Positions 25,053 through 33,834 of a DNA stretch of 64,000 bases are shown in pieces. The stretch spans positions 1,178,001 through 1,242,000 of the forward strand of contig NZ_CP041185.1 in assembly GCF_006517255.1 (NCBI RefSeq), read 5' to 3'. Source of the DNA: Janthinobacterium tructae. GTDB taxonomy: Bacteria > Pseudomonadota > Gammaproteobacteria > Burkholderiales > Burkholderiaceae_D. Made by a program: the position numbers and the translations under genes. Each line of letters opens with the position of its first letter. Positions within the stretch are counted from its first letter, which is position 1. Under the pieces are notes generated by a model. The model was not told where the DNA came from, ran no database searches, and saw nothing but the letters and a program-made list of their open reading frames with translations.

Positions 25053-25157
25053 GTAGGTCGGGTTAGCGCGCAGCGCGTAAGCCGACACCATCACCAGCGG
25101 CTCAGGGCAACAATGGTGTCGGATTACGCGGGGCTTTGCCCCGCTAATCCGACCTAC
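25053..25157. repeat. REP-like palindromic repeat, copy 2; supplies the fusA stop
   Basis: Head-to-head pair: GTAGGTCGGGTTAGC...GCGTAAGCCGACACC, spacer, GGTGTCGGATTACG...CGCTAATCCGACCTAC. The end of the right unit, read on the minus strand as GTAGGTCGG, contains the TAG stop codon of fusA. Confidence 0.85.
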
Positions 25158-27262
25158 CTGGCTTGACCAGCCGATGCCACCTGATCGAGGATATGCTTGG
25201 GCACGGCCGCATAGTGCTTGAATTCCATCGTGTAGGTGGCGCGGCCCTGGGTCAGCGAACGCAAGGTGGTGGAATAGCCGAACATTTCGGCCAGCGGCAC
25301 CAGGGCCTTGACGATGCGCCCCGCGCCGCCGGGGATGTCGTCGACGCCCTGCACCATGCCGCGCCGGGCCGTCAAATCGCCCATGACGTTGCCCATGAAC
25401 TCTTCCGGCGTTTCCGCCTCCACCTGCATCATCGGTTCCAGCAGCACGGGTGACGCTTTGCGCATGCCATCCTTGAAGGCGATGGAGCCGGCCATGCGAA
25501 ACGCGTTTTCATTCGAATCGACGTCGTGGTAGGAGCCGAACGTCAACGTGGCCTTGACGTCCACCACGGGGTAGCCGGCCAGCACGCCGGCCTTCAAGGT
25601 TTCGATGATGCCCTTGTCGACGGCGGGGATGAATTCGCGCGGCACCACGCCGCCCTTGATGGCGTCGACGAACTGGTAGCCCGTGCCCGGCTCCAGCGGT
25701 TCGAGTTTCAGCACCACGTGGCCGTACTGGCCCCGTCCGCCCGACTGCTTGACGAACTTGCCCTCGATATCGTCCACCGTGCGCGTGATGGTTTCGCGGT
25801 ACGCCACCTGCGGCTTGCCCACATTGGCTTCCACGCCGAATTCGCGCCGCATGCGGTCGACCAGAATTTCCAGGTGCAATTCACCCATGCCCGACATGAT
25901 GGTCTGGCCCGATTCCTCGTCCGTGTGCACCCTGAACGACGGATCTTCCTGCGCCAGGCGATTCAGGGCGATGCCCATCTTTTCCTGATCCGGCTTGGTC
26001 TTCGGTTCGACCGCCTGGGAAATCACCGGTTCCGGGAAGACCATCTTTTCCAGCACGATGATGTGGTCGATGGCGCACAGGGTATCGCCCGTGGTCACGG
26101 CTTTCAGGCCCACGGCGGCAGCGATGTCGCCCGCATACACTTCCTTGATTTCCTTGCGCTCGTTCGCATGCATCTGCAGGATGCGCCCCAGCCGTTCGCG
26201 CGCGCTCTTGGTCGGGTTGTAGACCATGTCGCCCGAGTTCACGACGCCCGAATACACGCGGAAGAAGGTCAGTTGCCCCACGAACGGGTCCGTCATGATC
26301 TTGAAGGCCAGCGCGGCAAAGTGCTCCTCGTCCGTCGGATGGCGCTCCACCTCGTTGTCGTGCTCGTCGTGTCCCATGATGGGTGGCACTTCCATCGGCG
26401 ACGGCAGGTATTCGATGACGGCGTCCAGCATCGCCTGCACGCCCTTGTTTTTAAAGGCACTGCCGCACAGCATGGGCACGATCTCGTTGCGGATGGTGCG
26501 CGCGCGCAAGGCTTGCTTGAGTTCCGCTTCCGTGAACGTGTCGCCATTCAGGTAGCGTTCCGTCATGTCGAGGCTGGCTTCGGCCGCGTGCTCGACCATG
26601 TGCTCGTGCCATTCCTGCGCCTGTTCCTGCAGTTCGGCGGGAATCTCGCCATAGCTGAACTGCACGCCCTGGCTGGCGTCGTCCCAGGTGATGGCGCGCA
26701 TTTTCAACAGGTCGATCACGCCCGTGAAATGCTCTTCGGCACCGATGGGAAGCTGGATGGGCACGGCCACGCCTTTCAGGCGCTCGCCGATCTGCTTGCG
26801 CACGCGCAAGAAATCCGCGCCCACCCGGTCCATTTTGTTGATGAAGGCGATGCGCGGCACCTGGTATTTATTGGCTTGCCGCCAGACGGTCTCCGATTGC
26901 GGCTGCACGCCGCCAACGGCATCGTAGACCATCACGGCGCCGTCGAGCACGCGCATCGAGCGTTCGACTTCAATCGTGAAATCCACGTGACCGGGCGTGT
27001 CGATGATGTTGATGCGGTGTTCGGGGAAGTTGCCGGCCATGCCTTTCCAGAACGCCGTGGTGGCGGCCGAGGTGATGGTGATGCCCCGTTCCTGCTCCTG
27101 CTCCATCCAGTCCATGGTGGCGGCGCCATTGTGCACTTCGCCGATCTTGTGATTCACCCCGGTGTAGAAAAGGATGCGCTCGGTGGTGGTGGTCTTGCCG
27201 GCGTCGATATGGGCGCTGATGCCGATGTTGCGGTAGCGCTCGATAGGTGTTTTGCGGGTCAT
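25154..27262 (-). CDS. fusA: Elongation factor G, stand-alone copy
   Basis: A 702-residue translational GTPase with [19 protein letters not shown] at the N-terminus, P-loop AHIDAGKTT, switch [14 protein letters not shown] and the domain IV/V segments of bacterial EF-G. It drives ribosome translocation and, with RRF, recycling. The ATG at 27262 has GGAGA upstream; a further ATG at 27274 adds four residues. It is not beside rpsL, rpsG or tuf, so it is not the str-operon gene; many betaproteobacteria carry a second EF-G. Whether it is a full translocase or specialised cannot be told here. Its stop codon lies inside a REP-like repeat. Confidence 0.93.
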   Translation of the reverse strand: MTRKTPIERYRNIGISAHIDAGKTTTTERILFYTGVNHKIGEVHNGAATMDWMEQEQERGITITSAATTAFWKGMAGNFPEHRINIIDTPGHVDFTIEVERSMRVLDGAVMVYDAVGGVQPQSETVWRQANKYQVPRIAFINKMDRVGADFLRVRKQIGERLKGVAVPIQLPIGAEEHFTGVIDLLKMRAITWDDASQGVQFSYGEIPAELQEQAQEWHEHMVEHAAEASLDMTERYLNGDTFTEAELKQALRARTIRNEIVPMLCGSAFKNKGVQAMLDAVIEYLPSPMEVPPIMGHDEHDNEVERHPTDEEHFAALAFKIMTDPFVGQLTFFRVYSGVVNSGDMVYNPTKSARERLGRILQMHANERKEIKEVYAGDIAAAVGLKAVTTGDTLCAIDHIIVLEKMVFPEPVISQAVEPKTKPDQEKMGIALNRLAQEDPSFRVHTDEESGQTIMSGMGELHLEILVDRMRREFGVEANVGKPQVAYRETITRTVDDIEGKFVKQSGGRGQYGHVVLKLEPLEPGTGYQFVDAIKGGVVPREFIPAVDKGIIETLKAGVLAGYPVVDVKATLTFGSYHDVDSNENAFRMAGSIAFKDGMRKASPVLLEPMMQVEAETPEEFMGNVMGDLTARRGMVQGVDDIPGGAGRIVKALVPLAEMFGYSTTLRSLTQGRATYTMEFKHYAAVPKHILDQVASAGQAR

Positions 27263-27409
27263 CACAATCTCCATGGCTAGCCCCCGGTGCCCGGTTTTCC
27301 AGTGTAGCAGACATCGATTTGCAGGGCGTCCAGTGACCCGTTTTTACCGTTCGCGCAACACTCATACTAACGCGCACGCGCGTTGCACAGGACAAACAAG
27401 AGTTTCGGC

Positions 27410-27415
27410 TATACT
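27410..27415 (+). promoter_or_regulatory. -10 box candidate for the phospholipase gene
   Basis: TATACT lies about 100 bases upstream of the coding start. The best -35 (TTGCAC, 27383-27388) is 21 bases away, too far for an ordinary sigma70 promoter, so an activator may be needed. Confidence 0.35.
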
Positions 27416-27421
27416 TTCAAC

Positions 27422-27448
27422 TTTATTAATCCAGTAAAGATTAATAAA
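27422..27448. promoter_or_regulatory. 10-bp perfect AT-rich inverted repeat (possible operator)
   Basis: TTTATTAATC (27422-27431), 7-base spacer CAGTAAA, GATTAATAAA (27439-27448). It starts seven bases after the -10 candidate, where a repressor would block transcription start, or it forms a hairpin in the 5' UTR of the phospholipase mRNA. Confidence 0.5.
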
Positions 27449-27516
27449 AATCAACACGCACCGTAAATTATCGTGCAAGGCGACACCGCCGGCATGCCAG
27501 CCCAGGTGCGCACCGA

Positions 27517-28656
27517 ATGACATGCCCCACTCAGCCTATGACTACCCGACTAAGAAAAATAATCCTCTCCTCCCTGCTGGCGTCGCCAGCGCTGGCCATG
27601 GCCGGCGAACTGGAACAGCAAATGCAGCGTTGCGCCGTGCTCGGTGACGCCAGCGCCCGTCTGGGCTGCTTCGACACCCTGGCCAAGGCGGCGGAAAAGG
27701 CCACCATCGCCGCCGGTGGCGATCCCGCTACCGCTGCCGTGACCCTGGCAGCGGCCGCCGAGGTTGCCCCCCTCACGCTTGTCAGCCCGCCTGGCGTGGC
27801 CACGCCGGACGCCGTCAACGCCGCCATTCCCGCCATCGCCCAGGCTGGCGCGGCGCCGCCGGAAGCGCCGATTTCGCGCACGCAGCAATCGTGGGAACTC
27901 AACGATGCCTCGAAGCGCGGCCTGTTCAACTTCCGCCCGCACCGCGACACCTATCTGCTGCTGGCCAACTACAGCGACGCTTCGAACGACGAGCCGTTCC
28001 AGGATTTCACGCCTGGCGGCGTCAAGAGCCAGCATGTGGAATTGACCTTCCAGCTGAGCTTCAAGATGAAGTTGCTGGAAGACATAGCCGGCACGCCCAT
28101 CGACATGTGGTTCGGCTACACACAGCAAAGTTTCTGGCAGGCATATAACCGCAAGGCTTCGAGCCCCTTCCGCGAGACCAACTATCAGCCGGAATTGATG
28201 CTGGTCTTGCCGATCAACAAGAACTTTGCCGGCGTGGAATTCAATTACCTGAATTTCGGCCTGGTGCACCAGTCGAACGGCCAGACCTCGACCCTGTCAC
28301 GCAGCTGGAACCGCGTGTATGCCGAGCTGGGCGTGGAAAAAGACAATCTGGCCGTCACGACGCGCGTCTGGCACCGCCTCGACAATGGCAAGACCGACAA
28401 TGACAATATCGACATCACCGATTACATGGGACATGGCGACTTGCGCGTGAGCTACCGCAACAAGGGTCACGAGTATGCCGTGACGGCCCGCCGCAATTTC
28501 AGCAAGAAACATGGTTCCATGCAGGCCAGCTGGGCTTTCCCATTGAAAGCCAACCTGAAAGGCTATCTGCAACTGTTCTCCGGCTATGGCCAGAGCTTGA
28601 TCGACTACAACTATTCGCAGAAATCGATCGGCGCCGGTTTCATGGTCGACCTGTAA
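27517..28656 (+). CDS. pldA: Outer-membrane phospholipase A
   Basis: A 379-residue exported beta-barrel enzyme of the PldA/OMPLA family, which hydrolyses phospholipids in the outer leaflet of the outer membrane and helps keep lipid asymmetry. The active site is intact: His251 and Ser253 in NFGLVHQSNG and Asn265 in SRSWNRVYAE, with the same spacing as E. coli His142/Ser144/Asn156. A signal peptide (RKIILSSLLASPALAMA) is followed by an unusual Ala/Pro-rich linker (about 35-120) before the barrel. The final residues GAGFMVDL fit a barrel end. An ATG at 27538 is an alternative start; neither has a clear ribosome site. Confidence 0.9.
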   Translation: MTCPTQPMTTRLRKIILSSLLASPALAMAGELEQQMQRCAVLGDASARLGCFDTLAKAAEKATIAAGGDPATAAVTLAAAAEVAPLTLVSPPGVATPDAVNAAIPAIAQAGAAPPEAPISRTQQSWELNDASKRGLFNFRPHRDTYLLLANYSDASNDEPFQDFTPGGVKSQHVELTFQLSFKMKLLEDIAGTPIDMWFGYTQQSFWQAYNRKASSPFRETNYQPELMLVLPINKNFAGVEFNYLNFGLVHQSNGQTSTLSRSWNRVYAELGVEKDNLAVTTRVWHRLDNGKTDNDNIDITDYMGHGDLRVSYRNKGHEYAVTARRNFSKKHGSMQASWAFPLKANLKGYLQLFSGYGQSLIDYNYSQKSIGAGFMVDL

Positions 28657-28678
28657 GCAGCACAGTGACAGAAACGAA

Positions 28679-28704
28679 AATGGCGCCTATGGCGCCATTT
28701 TTTT
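28679..28704 (+). terminator. Rho-independent terminator of pldA
   Basis: AATGGCGCC (28679-28687), loop TAT, GGCGCCATT (28691-28699) and a T-run to 28704. Confidence 0.88.
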
Positions 28705-28722
28705 ATTACGGGAAAGTAAGTC

Positions 28723-28920
28723 TCAACGCCGGCCGCCGCCCAGCACGCGGGCCGGCAGCATGACGATGGCGCGCAGCAGTTCGAACACGCCTTCCACGCC
28801 GATGCCAATCAGGCGCAATGGCAGCAACAGCAGCCAGGCCAGCGGATACAGCACGAGCGCCAGCAAGGCCAGGGGCCAGCACACCAGCAAGAGCAGCAAC
28901 CACAGCACAAATCCCAGCAT
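28723..28920 (-). CDS. Small two-helix membrane protein, 65 residues
   Basis: The ATG at 28920 has GAGGGG seven bases upstream. The product is nearly all hydrophobic: MLGFVLWLLLLLVCWPLALL, then a proline-broken second helix LVLYPLAWLLLLPLRL and an amphipathic tail ending in GGGRR. It resembles uncharacterised small inner-membrane proteins of proteobacteria. No function can be assigned. It converges on pldA across the terminator. Confidence 0.6.
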   Translation of the reverse strand: MLGFVLWLLLLLVCWPLALLALVLYPLAWLLLLPLRLIGIGVEGVFELLRAIVMLPARVLGGGRR

Positions 28921-29083
28921 CGCGTTCCCCTCGAATAAAATGTGCGGAGCAAGCCGTGCTTGCCCCGCTACCGTGACAGCACTATAGTAAAGCGCCGCCA
29001 CGGCGGCAACGGGCATGCGATGAACTGCACCATGCGGGGATGGACTGGATAAAAACGGGGATGAGCGGTAGTTGGCGCGCAGC

Positions 29084-29332
29084 TTACTGGCCGACGCAAA
29101 TCACTTTCGTGATGTACTCATGCGCATTCGGCTTCTTGCTGCCGGCCCATTTGATGGCCTGGTTGGCCTCTTCGATGGTCAGGATGGAAGCCTTTTCCTT
29201 CGACTTGATGAAGGACACGCCTTCAAACACGCCTTCCTTGCTGCGCATTACCTTGGCAAACACGGGCGGCTTGGTCTCGCCATCGCTGATTTTGTTCTGT
29301 TGCACGAGGTAACGCTGATCGATCTGTTCCAT
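29084..29332 (-). CDS. Conserved-looking small protein of unknown function, 82 residues
   Basis: I do not recognise a family. The product is soluble, charged (MEQIDQRYLVQQNKI at the start, ITIEEANQAIKWA-like helix late) and has no signal peptide. The ATG at 29332 has no clear ribosome site; a GTG at 29362, with AGGG eight bases upstream, would add ten residues and may be the true start. It lies downstream of the methyltransferase gene on the same strand. Confidence 0.55.
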   Translation of the reverse strand: MEQIDQRYLVQQNKISDGETKPPVFAKVMRSKEGVFEGVSFIKSKEKASILTIEEANQAIKWAGSKKPNAHEYITKVICVGQ

Positions 29333-29432
29333 GATAATAAAGCTGTCCAGTGGGTAAAACACGGAATATACCCTGAATGGACAAACGCCGCAGGACGAAA
29401 TGCCCGCAGCGTTGCCTTTACATTAATGATAC

Positions 29433-30356
29433 TTAGGCGTAGACGGCGTTTTGTACTACCGGTTGCAAGTTGACATCGTAAATCACCTGGGCGCGGATCG
29501 ACGCTTCCAGCGAAGGGATCGAGCCGCCCGCGCGGTACTGGAAACTCACTTGCAGCACGTCGCCCGCCTTCACGGCCACCGGCGCGGCCAGCGGCAGACA
29601 CATGTAATGGTTCAGCCAGTCGATGGTGGTCGAGCGCTCGGGCACGACGGCCAGGATGTTCTTGGTGACGAAGCGCAAGGCGTTCAGGGTGCCGCTGCGC
29701 TCGACAACAAACTTGCCGTCGAAACCGAATATGCTGTCCGTCGGCTGGCTGAAGTCGATGATGCTGTACACGGCCGGCGGCGCCAGTTCCTGCACGCCCG
29801 GGTGGATGGCCGCGGTTTCCTGGAATTGCACGATGGGGGCGTAAAAGCCCTCGAAGTCGTATTCCTGCTGCATCGGCTGCACGGCCATGATGACGGCTTC
29901 AGGCAGGAAGATGGGCAGCGGACCGCCGAAACGGGCCAGGTAGCGGCGCTTGAACGATTCGATCACTTCCACCTGCTTTTCGCGCAGCATGCCCACATGG
30001 ATCATTTCGCAAATGACCACGTCGACGGGCTCGGGCGGCAGGAATTCAAAGGCGTCCGCGTGCACGACTTCGACTTTTTCCCCGTTGGGATTGAGCGCCA
30101 GCATCTTGCGCGCTTCCTTGACCATGTCCGGATTGAATTCCACGCACCAGACCTTGTCGGCGCGCGCGGCCGCAAACCACGACAGCACGCCCGTGCCGCC
30201 GCCCAGCTCCACCACCTTCATGCCGGGTTTTACCGCGTAATCGATCGCCGACTTGAAGCCGTGCATGCGGTTCTGGTCCATCAACATATTGTGGTGGTAA
30301 TGGACGGGTATAAATTGCCCCAGGTAACAACTCTCGATTTCTCGTTCATTCAGCAT
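29433..30356 (-). CDS. Class I SAM-dependent methyltransferase, PRMT-like
   Basis: A 307-residue protein with a Rossmann methyltransferase core: motif I VVELGGGTGVLSWFAA, the acidic motif WCVEFNPDMV, VVHADAFEF and the post-motif VVICEMIHVGML, arranged as in protein arginine methyltransferase-like enzymes. A beta-rich C-terminal half follows, again as in PRMTs. The substrate is unknown and may be protein or small molecule. The ATG at 30356 has GAGGA six bases upstream; a longer reading to 30485 lacks family support. An AT-rich region with a partial inverted repeat lies upstream (30500-30530). Confidence 0.72.
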   Translation of the reverse strand: MLNEREIESCYLGQFIPVHYHHNMLMDQNRMHGFKSAIDYAVKPGMKVVELGGGTGVLSWFAAARADKVWCVEFNPDMVKEARKMLALNPNGEKVEVVHADAFEFLPPEPVDVVICEMIHVGMLREKQVEVIESFKRRYLARFGGPLPIFLPEAVIMAVQPMQQEYDFEGFYAPIVQFQETAAIHPGVQELAPPAVYSIIDFSQPTDSIFGFDGKFVVERSGTLNALRFVTKNILAVVPERSTTIDWLNHYMCLPLAAPVAVKAGDVLQVSFQYRAGGSIPSLEASIRAQVIYDVNLQPVVQNAVYA

Positions 30357-30624
30357 GTCTGTCCTCTTGGAGTCTGGCTCCGATGGCCGATCGGTTTTGT
30401 CATTCCAGAAAGCAGTGATATCGCACGGGCCGCGCGCGGGGCGGCGACAATACAGCCGGCGCCTGACGGTGGTGTGACGGCCCATGCGAAAGATCTCCTG
30501 ATTAATGCGACACGATCATTATCGTTAATCGGCAGGGAGAACAAAGGGCTGAGGTGAGAGGCAATTCCATGCCAGTTTCAGCGCTGGCATGGAAGATATT
30601 GCTGGAAAGACTACTTAGAGGTAC

Positions 30625-31275
30625 TTATTTACGTCCCGCGCGCGCCTTCTGTGCCGCTTCGATGATGGCCACCACGCCGGGCTTGTCGCCCGCCTGGGCG
30701 AACTGCGCGGCCGTCCAGCCGTGATCGCTTTTCAGACTGGCGTCCGCGCCCCAGGACAGCAGCAGCTTGACGGCGCCCTCCTGTCCTTCGCGGGCGGCGA
30801 ACATCAGCGGCGTGACGTTGGCGGGTGCGCGCGCATCGACCACGGCGTCGCGCTCCAGAAAAATCTTCATGATGGGCAAGTCGCCGGCCGAGGCCGCATA
30901 GTGCAGCGCCGTCCAGCCGCTCTGGTTGACCTTGGCGCCCTTGGCCAGCAAGGCGTTGACCGCGTCCTGCTTGTGCTTGTAGGCCGCCATCATCAGCGCC
31001 GTGTTGCCATTGGCCGAACGCGCTTCGATGTCGAGGCCGGGCGTGTCGAGCAGCAGCTTGAACACTTTGTCCGCATCGTCGCGCAGGGCCAGCACGAGGG
31101 GAATGTCGCCGCGCTGCGTATCAGCCTGGTTCGGATTCATGCCGTCCGCCAGCATGCTGCGCACGCCGCTGGCGTTGTTGACGGACACGGCGCGGAAGAA
31201 GGCATCCGGTTCCGGTGCCGCGTGGCTGGCGGTGGAGCAGCACAGCAGCATCGCCAGCGCGAGTTTTTTCATCAT
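30625..31275 (-). CDS. Exported ankyrin-repeat protein
   Basis: A 216-residue protein with signal peptide MMKKLALAMLLCCSTASHA and about five ankyrin repeats. Good repeats are NGNTALMMAAYKHKQDAVNALLAKGAKVN, here given only by its landmarks NTALMMAAYK and WTALHYAASAGDLPIMK, and VTPLMFAAREGQEGAVKLLL. Periplasmic ankyrin proteins act as protein-binding scaffolds or inhibitors. AAGG precedes the paired start codons 31275/31272. It lies 16 bases after tatD, so both are probably co-transcribed; a functional link is not shown. Confidence 0.85.
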   Translation of the reverse strand: MMKKLALAMLLCCSTASHAAPEPDAFFRAVSVNNASGVRSMLADGMNPNQADTQRGDIPLVLALRDDADKVFKLLLDTPGLDIEARSANGNTALMMAAYKHKQDAVNALLAKGAKVNQSGWTALHYAASAGDLPIMKIFLERDAVVDARAPANVTPLMFAAREGQEGAVKLLLSWGADASLKSDHGWTAAQFAQAGDKPGVVAIIEAAQKARAGRK

Positions 31276-31291
31276 GGTAAACCTTAAGAAA

Positions 31292-32071
31292 TTATGGCAA
31301 CTGATTGAATAGCTTGAAGAAATTATCCGTCGTCTGCTGCGCCACCTGGGCCAGCGGGATGCCTTTCAGGGTCGACAGGTATTCCGCCACGTGGGCCACG
31401 TAGCCAGGTTCGTTCATGCGGCCGCGGAACGGCACGGGCGCCAGATACGGCGAATCCGTCTCGATCAGGATGCGCTCGAGCGGCACTTCCAGCGCCACGG
31501 CTTGCAAATCCTTCGCGCTTTTGAACGTGACGATGCCGGAAAAGGAAATGTAGAAACCCATGGCTATGGCGGCGCGCGCCACTTCCAGGGATTCCGTAAA
31601 GCAATGCATGACGCCGGCCACGCCGCCGTCGGATACGCCCGCGCCCTCTTCGCGCATGATGCGGATGGTGTCTTCACTGGCCGCTCTGGTGTGAATAATC
31701 AAGGGCTTGCGCGTGATTCTTGACGCCTTGATGTGCGTGCGAAAACGCTCGCGCTGCCATTCGAGGTCGCCCGTCAGGCGGAAATAGTCGAGGCCCGTCT
31801 CGCCGATGGCGATGATCTTCGGATGGTCGGCCAGCCGCACCAGGTCTTCCACGGACGGTTCAGGCGTGTCTTCGTAGTCGGGATGCACGCCGACGGAAGC
31901 GAAAATATGCGGATACTGCTCGGCCAGGGCCAGCACCTGCGGGAAGTCCGGCAAGTCGACGGACACGCACAGCGCGTGCGTCACCTTGTTCTCGACCATC
32001 TTGGCGAGGATCTCGGGCATGCGAGCAGCCAGCTCGGGGAAATTGATATGGCAATGGGAATCGATATACAT
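31292..32071 (-). CDS. tatD: TatD family metal-dependent DNase
   Basis: A 259-residue TIM-barrel metallohydrolase. Metal ligands are visible: DSHCH at the N-terminus, GETGLDY with the Glu ligand, IIHTRAA, MHCFTES and ETDSPYLAP. TatD enzymes are 3'-5' exonuclease/endonuclease-type DNases linked to DNA repair and turnover. The ATG at 32071 gives the canonical MYIDSHCHINF start. In related genomes tatD usually follows holB closely; here three other genes intervene. Confidence 0.92.
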   Translation of the reverse strand: MYIDSHCHINFPELAARMPEILAKMVENKVTHALCVSVDLPDFPQVLALAEQYPHIFASVGVHPDYEDTPEPSVEDLVRLADHPKIIAIGETGLDYFRLTGDLEWQRERFRTHIKASRITRKPLIIHTRAASEDTIRIMREEGAGVSDGGVAGVMHCFTESLEVARAAIAMGFYISFSGIVTFKSAKDLQAVALEVPLERILIETDSPYLAPVPFRGRMNEPGYVAHVAEYLSTLKGIPLAQVAQQTTDNFFKLFNQLP

Positions 32072-32161
32072 AAGGCGGGATTGTACCGGAGGGAGCAAAA
32101 ACTGGCAGGGGAAGCGCTGGGCGCAGCCCCCTGCCGTGGCGGTGCGGATGCTGGCAGCCGA

Positions 32162-32794
32162 TTACAGCTGAGAGGACGGGTGTTCCGCCAGCGGAACGAA
32201 GTTGCCGGTCGCCTCGTCGAGCGCGTCGAGCGAGCCATTCTCGATGTCATACACCCAGCCGTGCAGGGTCAGCCGGTTTTGCGCCATGGCCAGCGCTACC
32301 GAGGGATGGGTACGCAGGTTATTCAGTTGCGCCACCACGTTGGCGCGCACCATGCCGTCGATGCGCGACTGTTCCGTCGGATGCTCGATCGACTCGTTGA
32401 TCATGCGCGCCGCATCGGCATGGTGCAGCCAGCTGCGCACGGCCGGCATGTGGTCGAGGCAGGCGCAGGTGGCGATCGCCTTCATCGCGCCGCAATCGGA
32501 ATGGCCGCAAATGACGATATCGCTCACGTTCAGGGCCGACACGGCAAATTCCACCGTGGCGCTGACGCCGCCCGGTTCCGGGCCGTACGAGGGCACGATG
32601 TTGCCCGCGTTGCGGATCACGAAGAGTTCGCCTGGCTCGCGCTGCGTCACCAGTTCCGGCACCATGCGGCTGTCCGAGCAGGAAATGAACAGGGCCTTCG
32701 GGGTTTGTCCCGTGGCCAGGGTCTTGAATAACTCGCGGCGCGCGGGAAAAACCTCTTTTTGGAAGCGTAGAAATCCAGCAATAATGTCGCGCAT
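32162..32794 (-). CDS. Beta-class carbonic anhydrase
   Basis: A 210-residue zinc enzyme interconverting CO2 and bicarbonate. Zinc ligands are Cys39 (CSDSR), His98 and Cys101 (GHSDCG); Asp41 and Arg43 form the catalytic dyad. Length and order match bacterial Can/CynT proteins. No cyanase or sulfate transporter gene is adjacent. No ribosome site is obvious. It lies upstream of tatD on the same strand with a 90-base gap. Confidence 0.93.
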   Translation of the reverse strand: MRDIIAGFLRFQKEVFPARRELFKTLATGQTPKALFISCSDSRMVPELVTQREPGELFVIRNAGNIVPSYGPEPGGVSATVEFAVSALNVSDIVICGHSDCGAMKAIATCACLDHMPAVRSWLHHADAARMINESIEHPTEQSRIDGMVRANVVAQLNNLRTHPSVALAMAQNRLTLHGWVYDIENGSLDALDEATGNFVPLAEHPSSQL

Positions 32795-32851
32795 AAATAA
32801 ATAGAATGGTTGGCAGAGCCGATATTATCGCTGATCTGGCGCCTGGCTGGC

Positions 32852-33238
32852 CTATTGCCCCTCGGGCGGCTGCCACAGCTCCACCTTGTTGCCCTCGGGA
32901 TCGATGACCCAGCCGAACTGGCCGTATTCCGAATCGGGCGCCTTGTCCAGCACCGTGCAGCCTTCGTCGCGCAAGGCTTGCAGCAGCGCATCGAGGTCGT
33001 CGACCCGGTAATTGACCATGAAGGCCGCCTTGCCGGGCGCGAACTGCCCGCTGTCCGCTGATGCCACGGACCAGATGGTGGTGCCGCCCGTGGGCTGGCC
33101 ATCGGCATCCGTCCAGCTGAAGGCGGCCCCGCCCCACGGCTGCACGTCCAGGCCCAGGTGGCGCTGGTACCAGGCGCGCAGCGCGGCCGGGTCTTGCGCG
33201 TGGAAGAAGATGCCGCCGATGCCAGTGACCCGTTTCAT
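32852..33238 (-). CDS. VOC (glyoxalase/bleomycin-resistance fold) protein
   Basis: A 128-residue vicinal-oxygen-chelate protein: start MKRVTGIGGIFFHAQDPAAL, middle VNYRVDDLDALLQALRDEG, end GQFGWVIDPEGNKVELWQP, the classic paired beta-alpha-beta-beta-beta module with the C-terminal Glu ligand. Members include dioxygenases, isomerases and resistance proteins; the substrate is unknown. The ATG at 33238 has GGAGGCGGGC directly upstream. The reading frame stays open to 33619, but without support. Confidence 0.86.
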   Translation of the reverse strand: MKRVTGIGGIFFHAQDPAALRAWYQRHLGLDVQPWGGAAFSWTDADGQPTGGTTIWSVASADSGQFAPGKAAFMVNYRVDDLDALLQALRDEGCTVLDKAPDSEYGQFGWVIDPEGNKVELWQPPEGQ

Positions 33239-33392
33239 GCCCGCCTCCGTTGCTGTCCAGTGCAGTGACTGTAACACCGGGTTTCGGGCGTGGCAAACGG
33301 ACATGGCGCCCTGGCCAAAAAAGTTATCAAGATATATAGTGAGCGGCCGGTGCGCAGCCATGGGGTAGCGCGCGGAAACGTGGAGAGTGTTC

Positions 33393-33764
33393 ATGCTGAA
33401 AGTTGCCGGCCCTTTGATACTGCTGGCCTGCCTGGCCCTGACAGCGCCTGCGCATGCACAAGTACAGGTGCAAAACAAGCGCGACGCGCCCAAGACCATC
33501 CCCGAGGCGGGCTTGTGCGCACCCATGTGTGCGTCGGCACGCCAGGATTGCCGCGCGCAAGCGCAAGGCGCGACGGAAAACGACACCAGCCCCATCTTGT
33601 CGATGAAACCCAGCAGCAATCCCTACGTTGCCGCCGGCAGGAATGTCGACGCGCAAGCGGAGCAGCTGCGCCCGACCGAAGCCCAGGCCTTCCGTGCCCG
33701 GCGCGCCGAACGCCAGCAAGCGTGTGAAGTACGCTACCGCAGTTGCACGCGCGCCTGCGGCTGA
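33393..33764 (+). CDS. Exported small cysteine-patterned protein
   Basis: I do not recognise a family. The 123 residues start with signal peptide MLKVAGPLILLACLALTAPAHA. The mature protein has six cysteines in a mirror pattern: CX3CX6C near the start and CX6CX3C at the very end, joined by a Gln/Ala/Arg-rich helical stretch. That is what an antiparallel helical hairpin held by disulfides would look like. GGAGAG lies six bases before the ATG at 33393. It is the only plus-strand gene in this stretch. Confidence 0.65.
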   Translation: MLKVAGPLILLACLALTAPAHAQVQVQNKRDAPKTIPEAGLCAPMCASARQDCRAQAQGATENDTSPILSMKPSSNPYVAAGRNVDAQAEQLRPTEAQAFRARRAERQQACEVRYRSCTRACG

Positions 33765-33834
33765 GTCACTCCAATCGCCAAGCGCGCCAAGCACCAAACA
33801 ATCTGGATGAACTTGGCAACGCAAGTACTTGATT

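Noticed and set aside
30500..30530. Possible Fur box upstream of the methyltransferase (CGATAATGATCG core)
   Set aside because: Only about 10 of 19 consensus positions match and the gene has no iron-related role, so it is not called; the partial dyad GATTAA...TTAATC is noted only.
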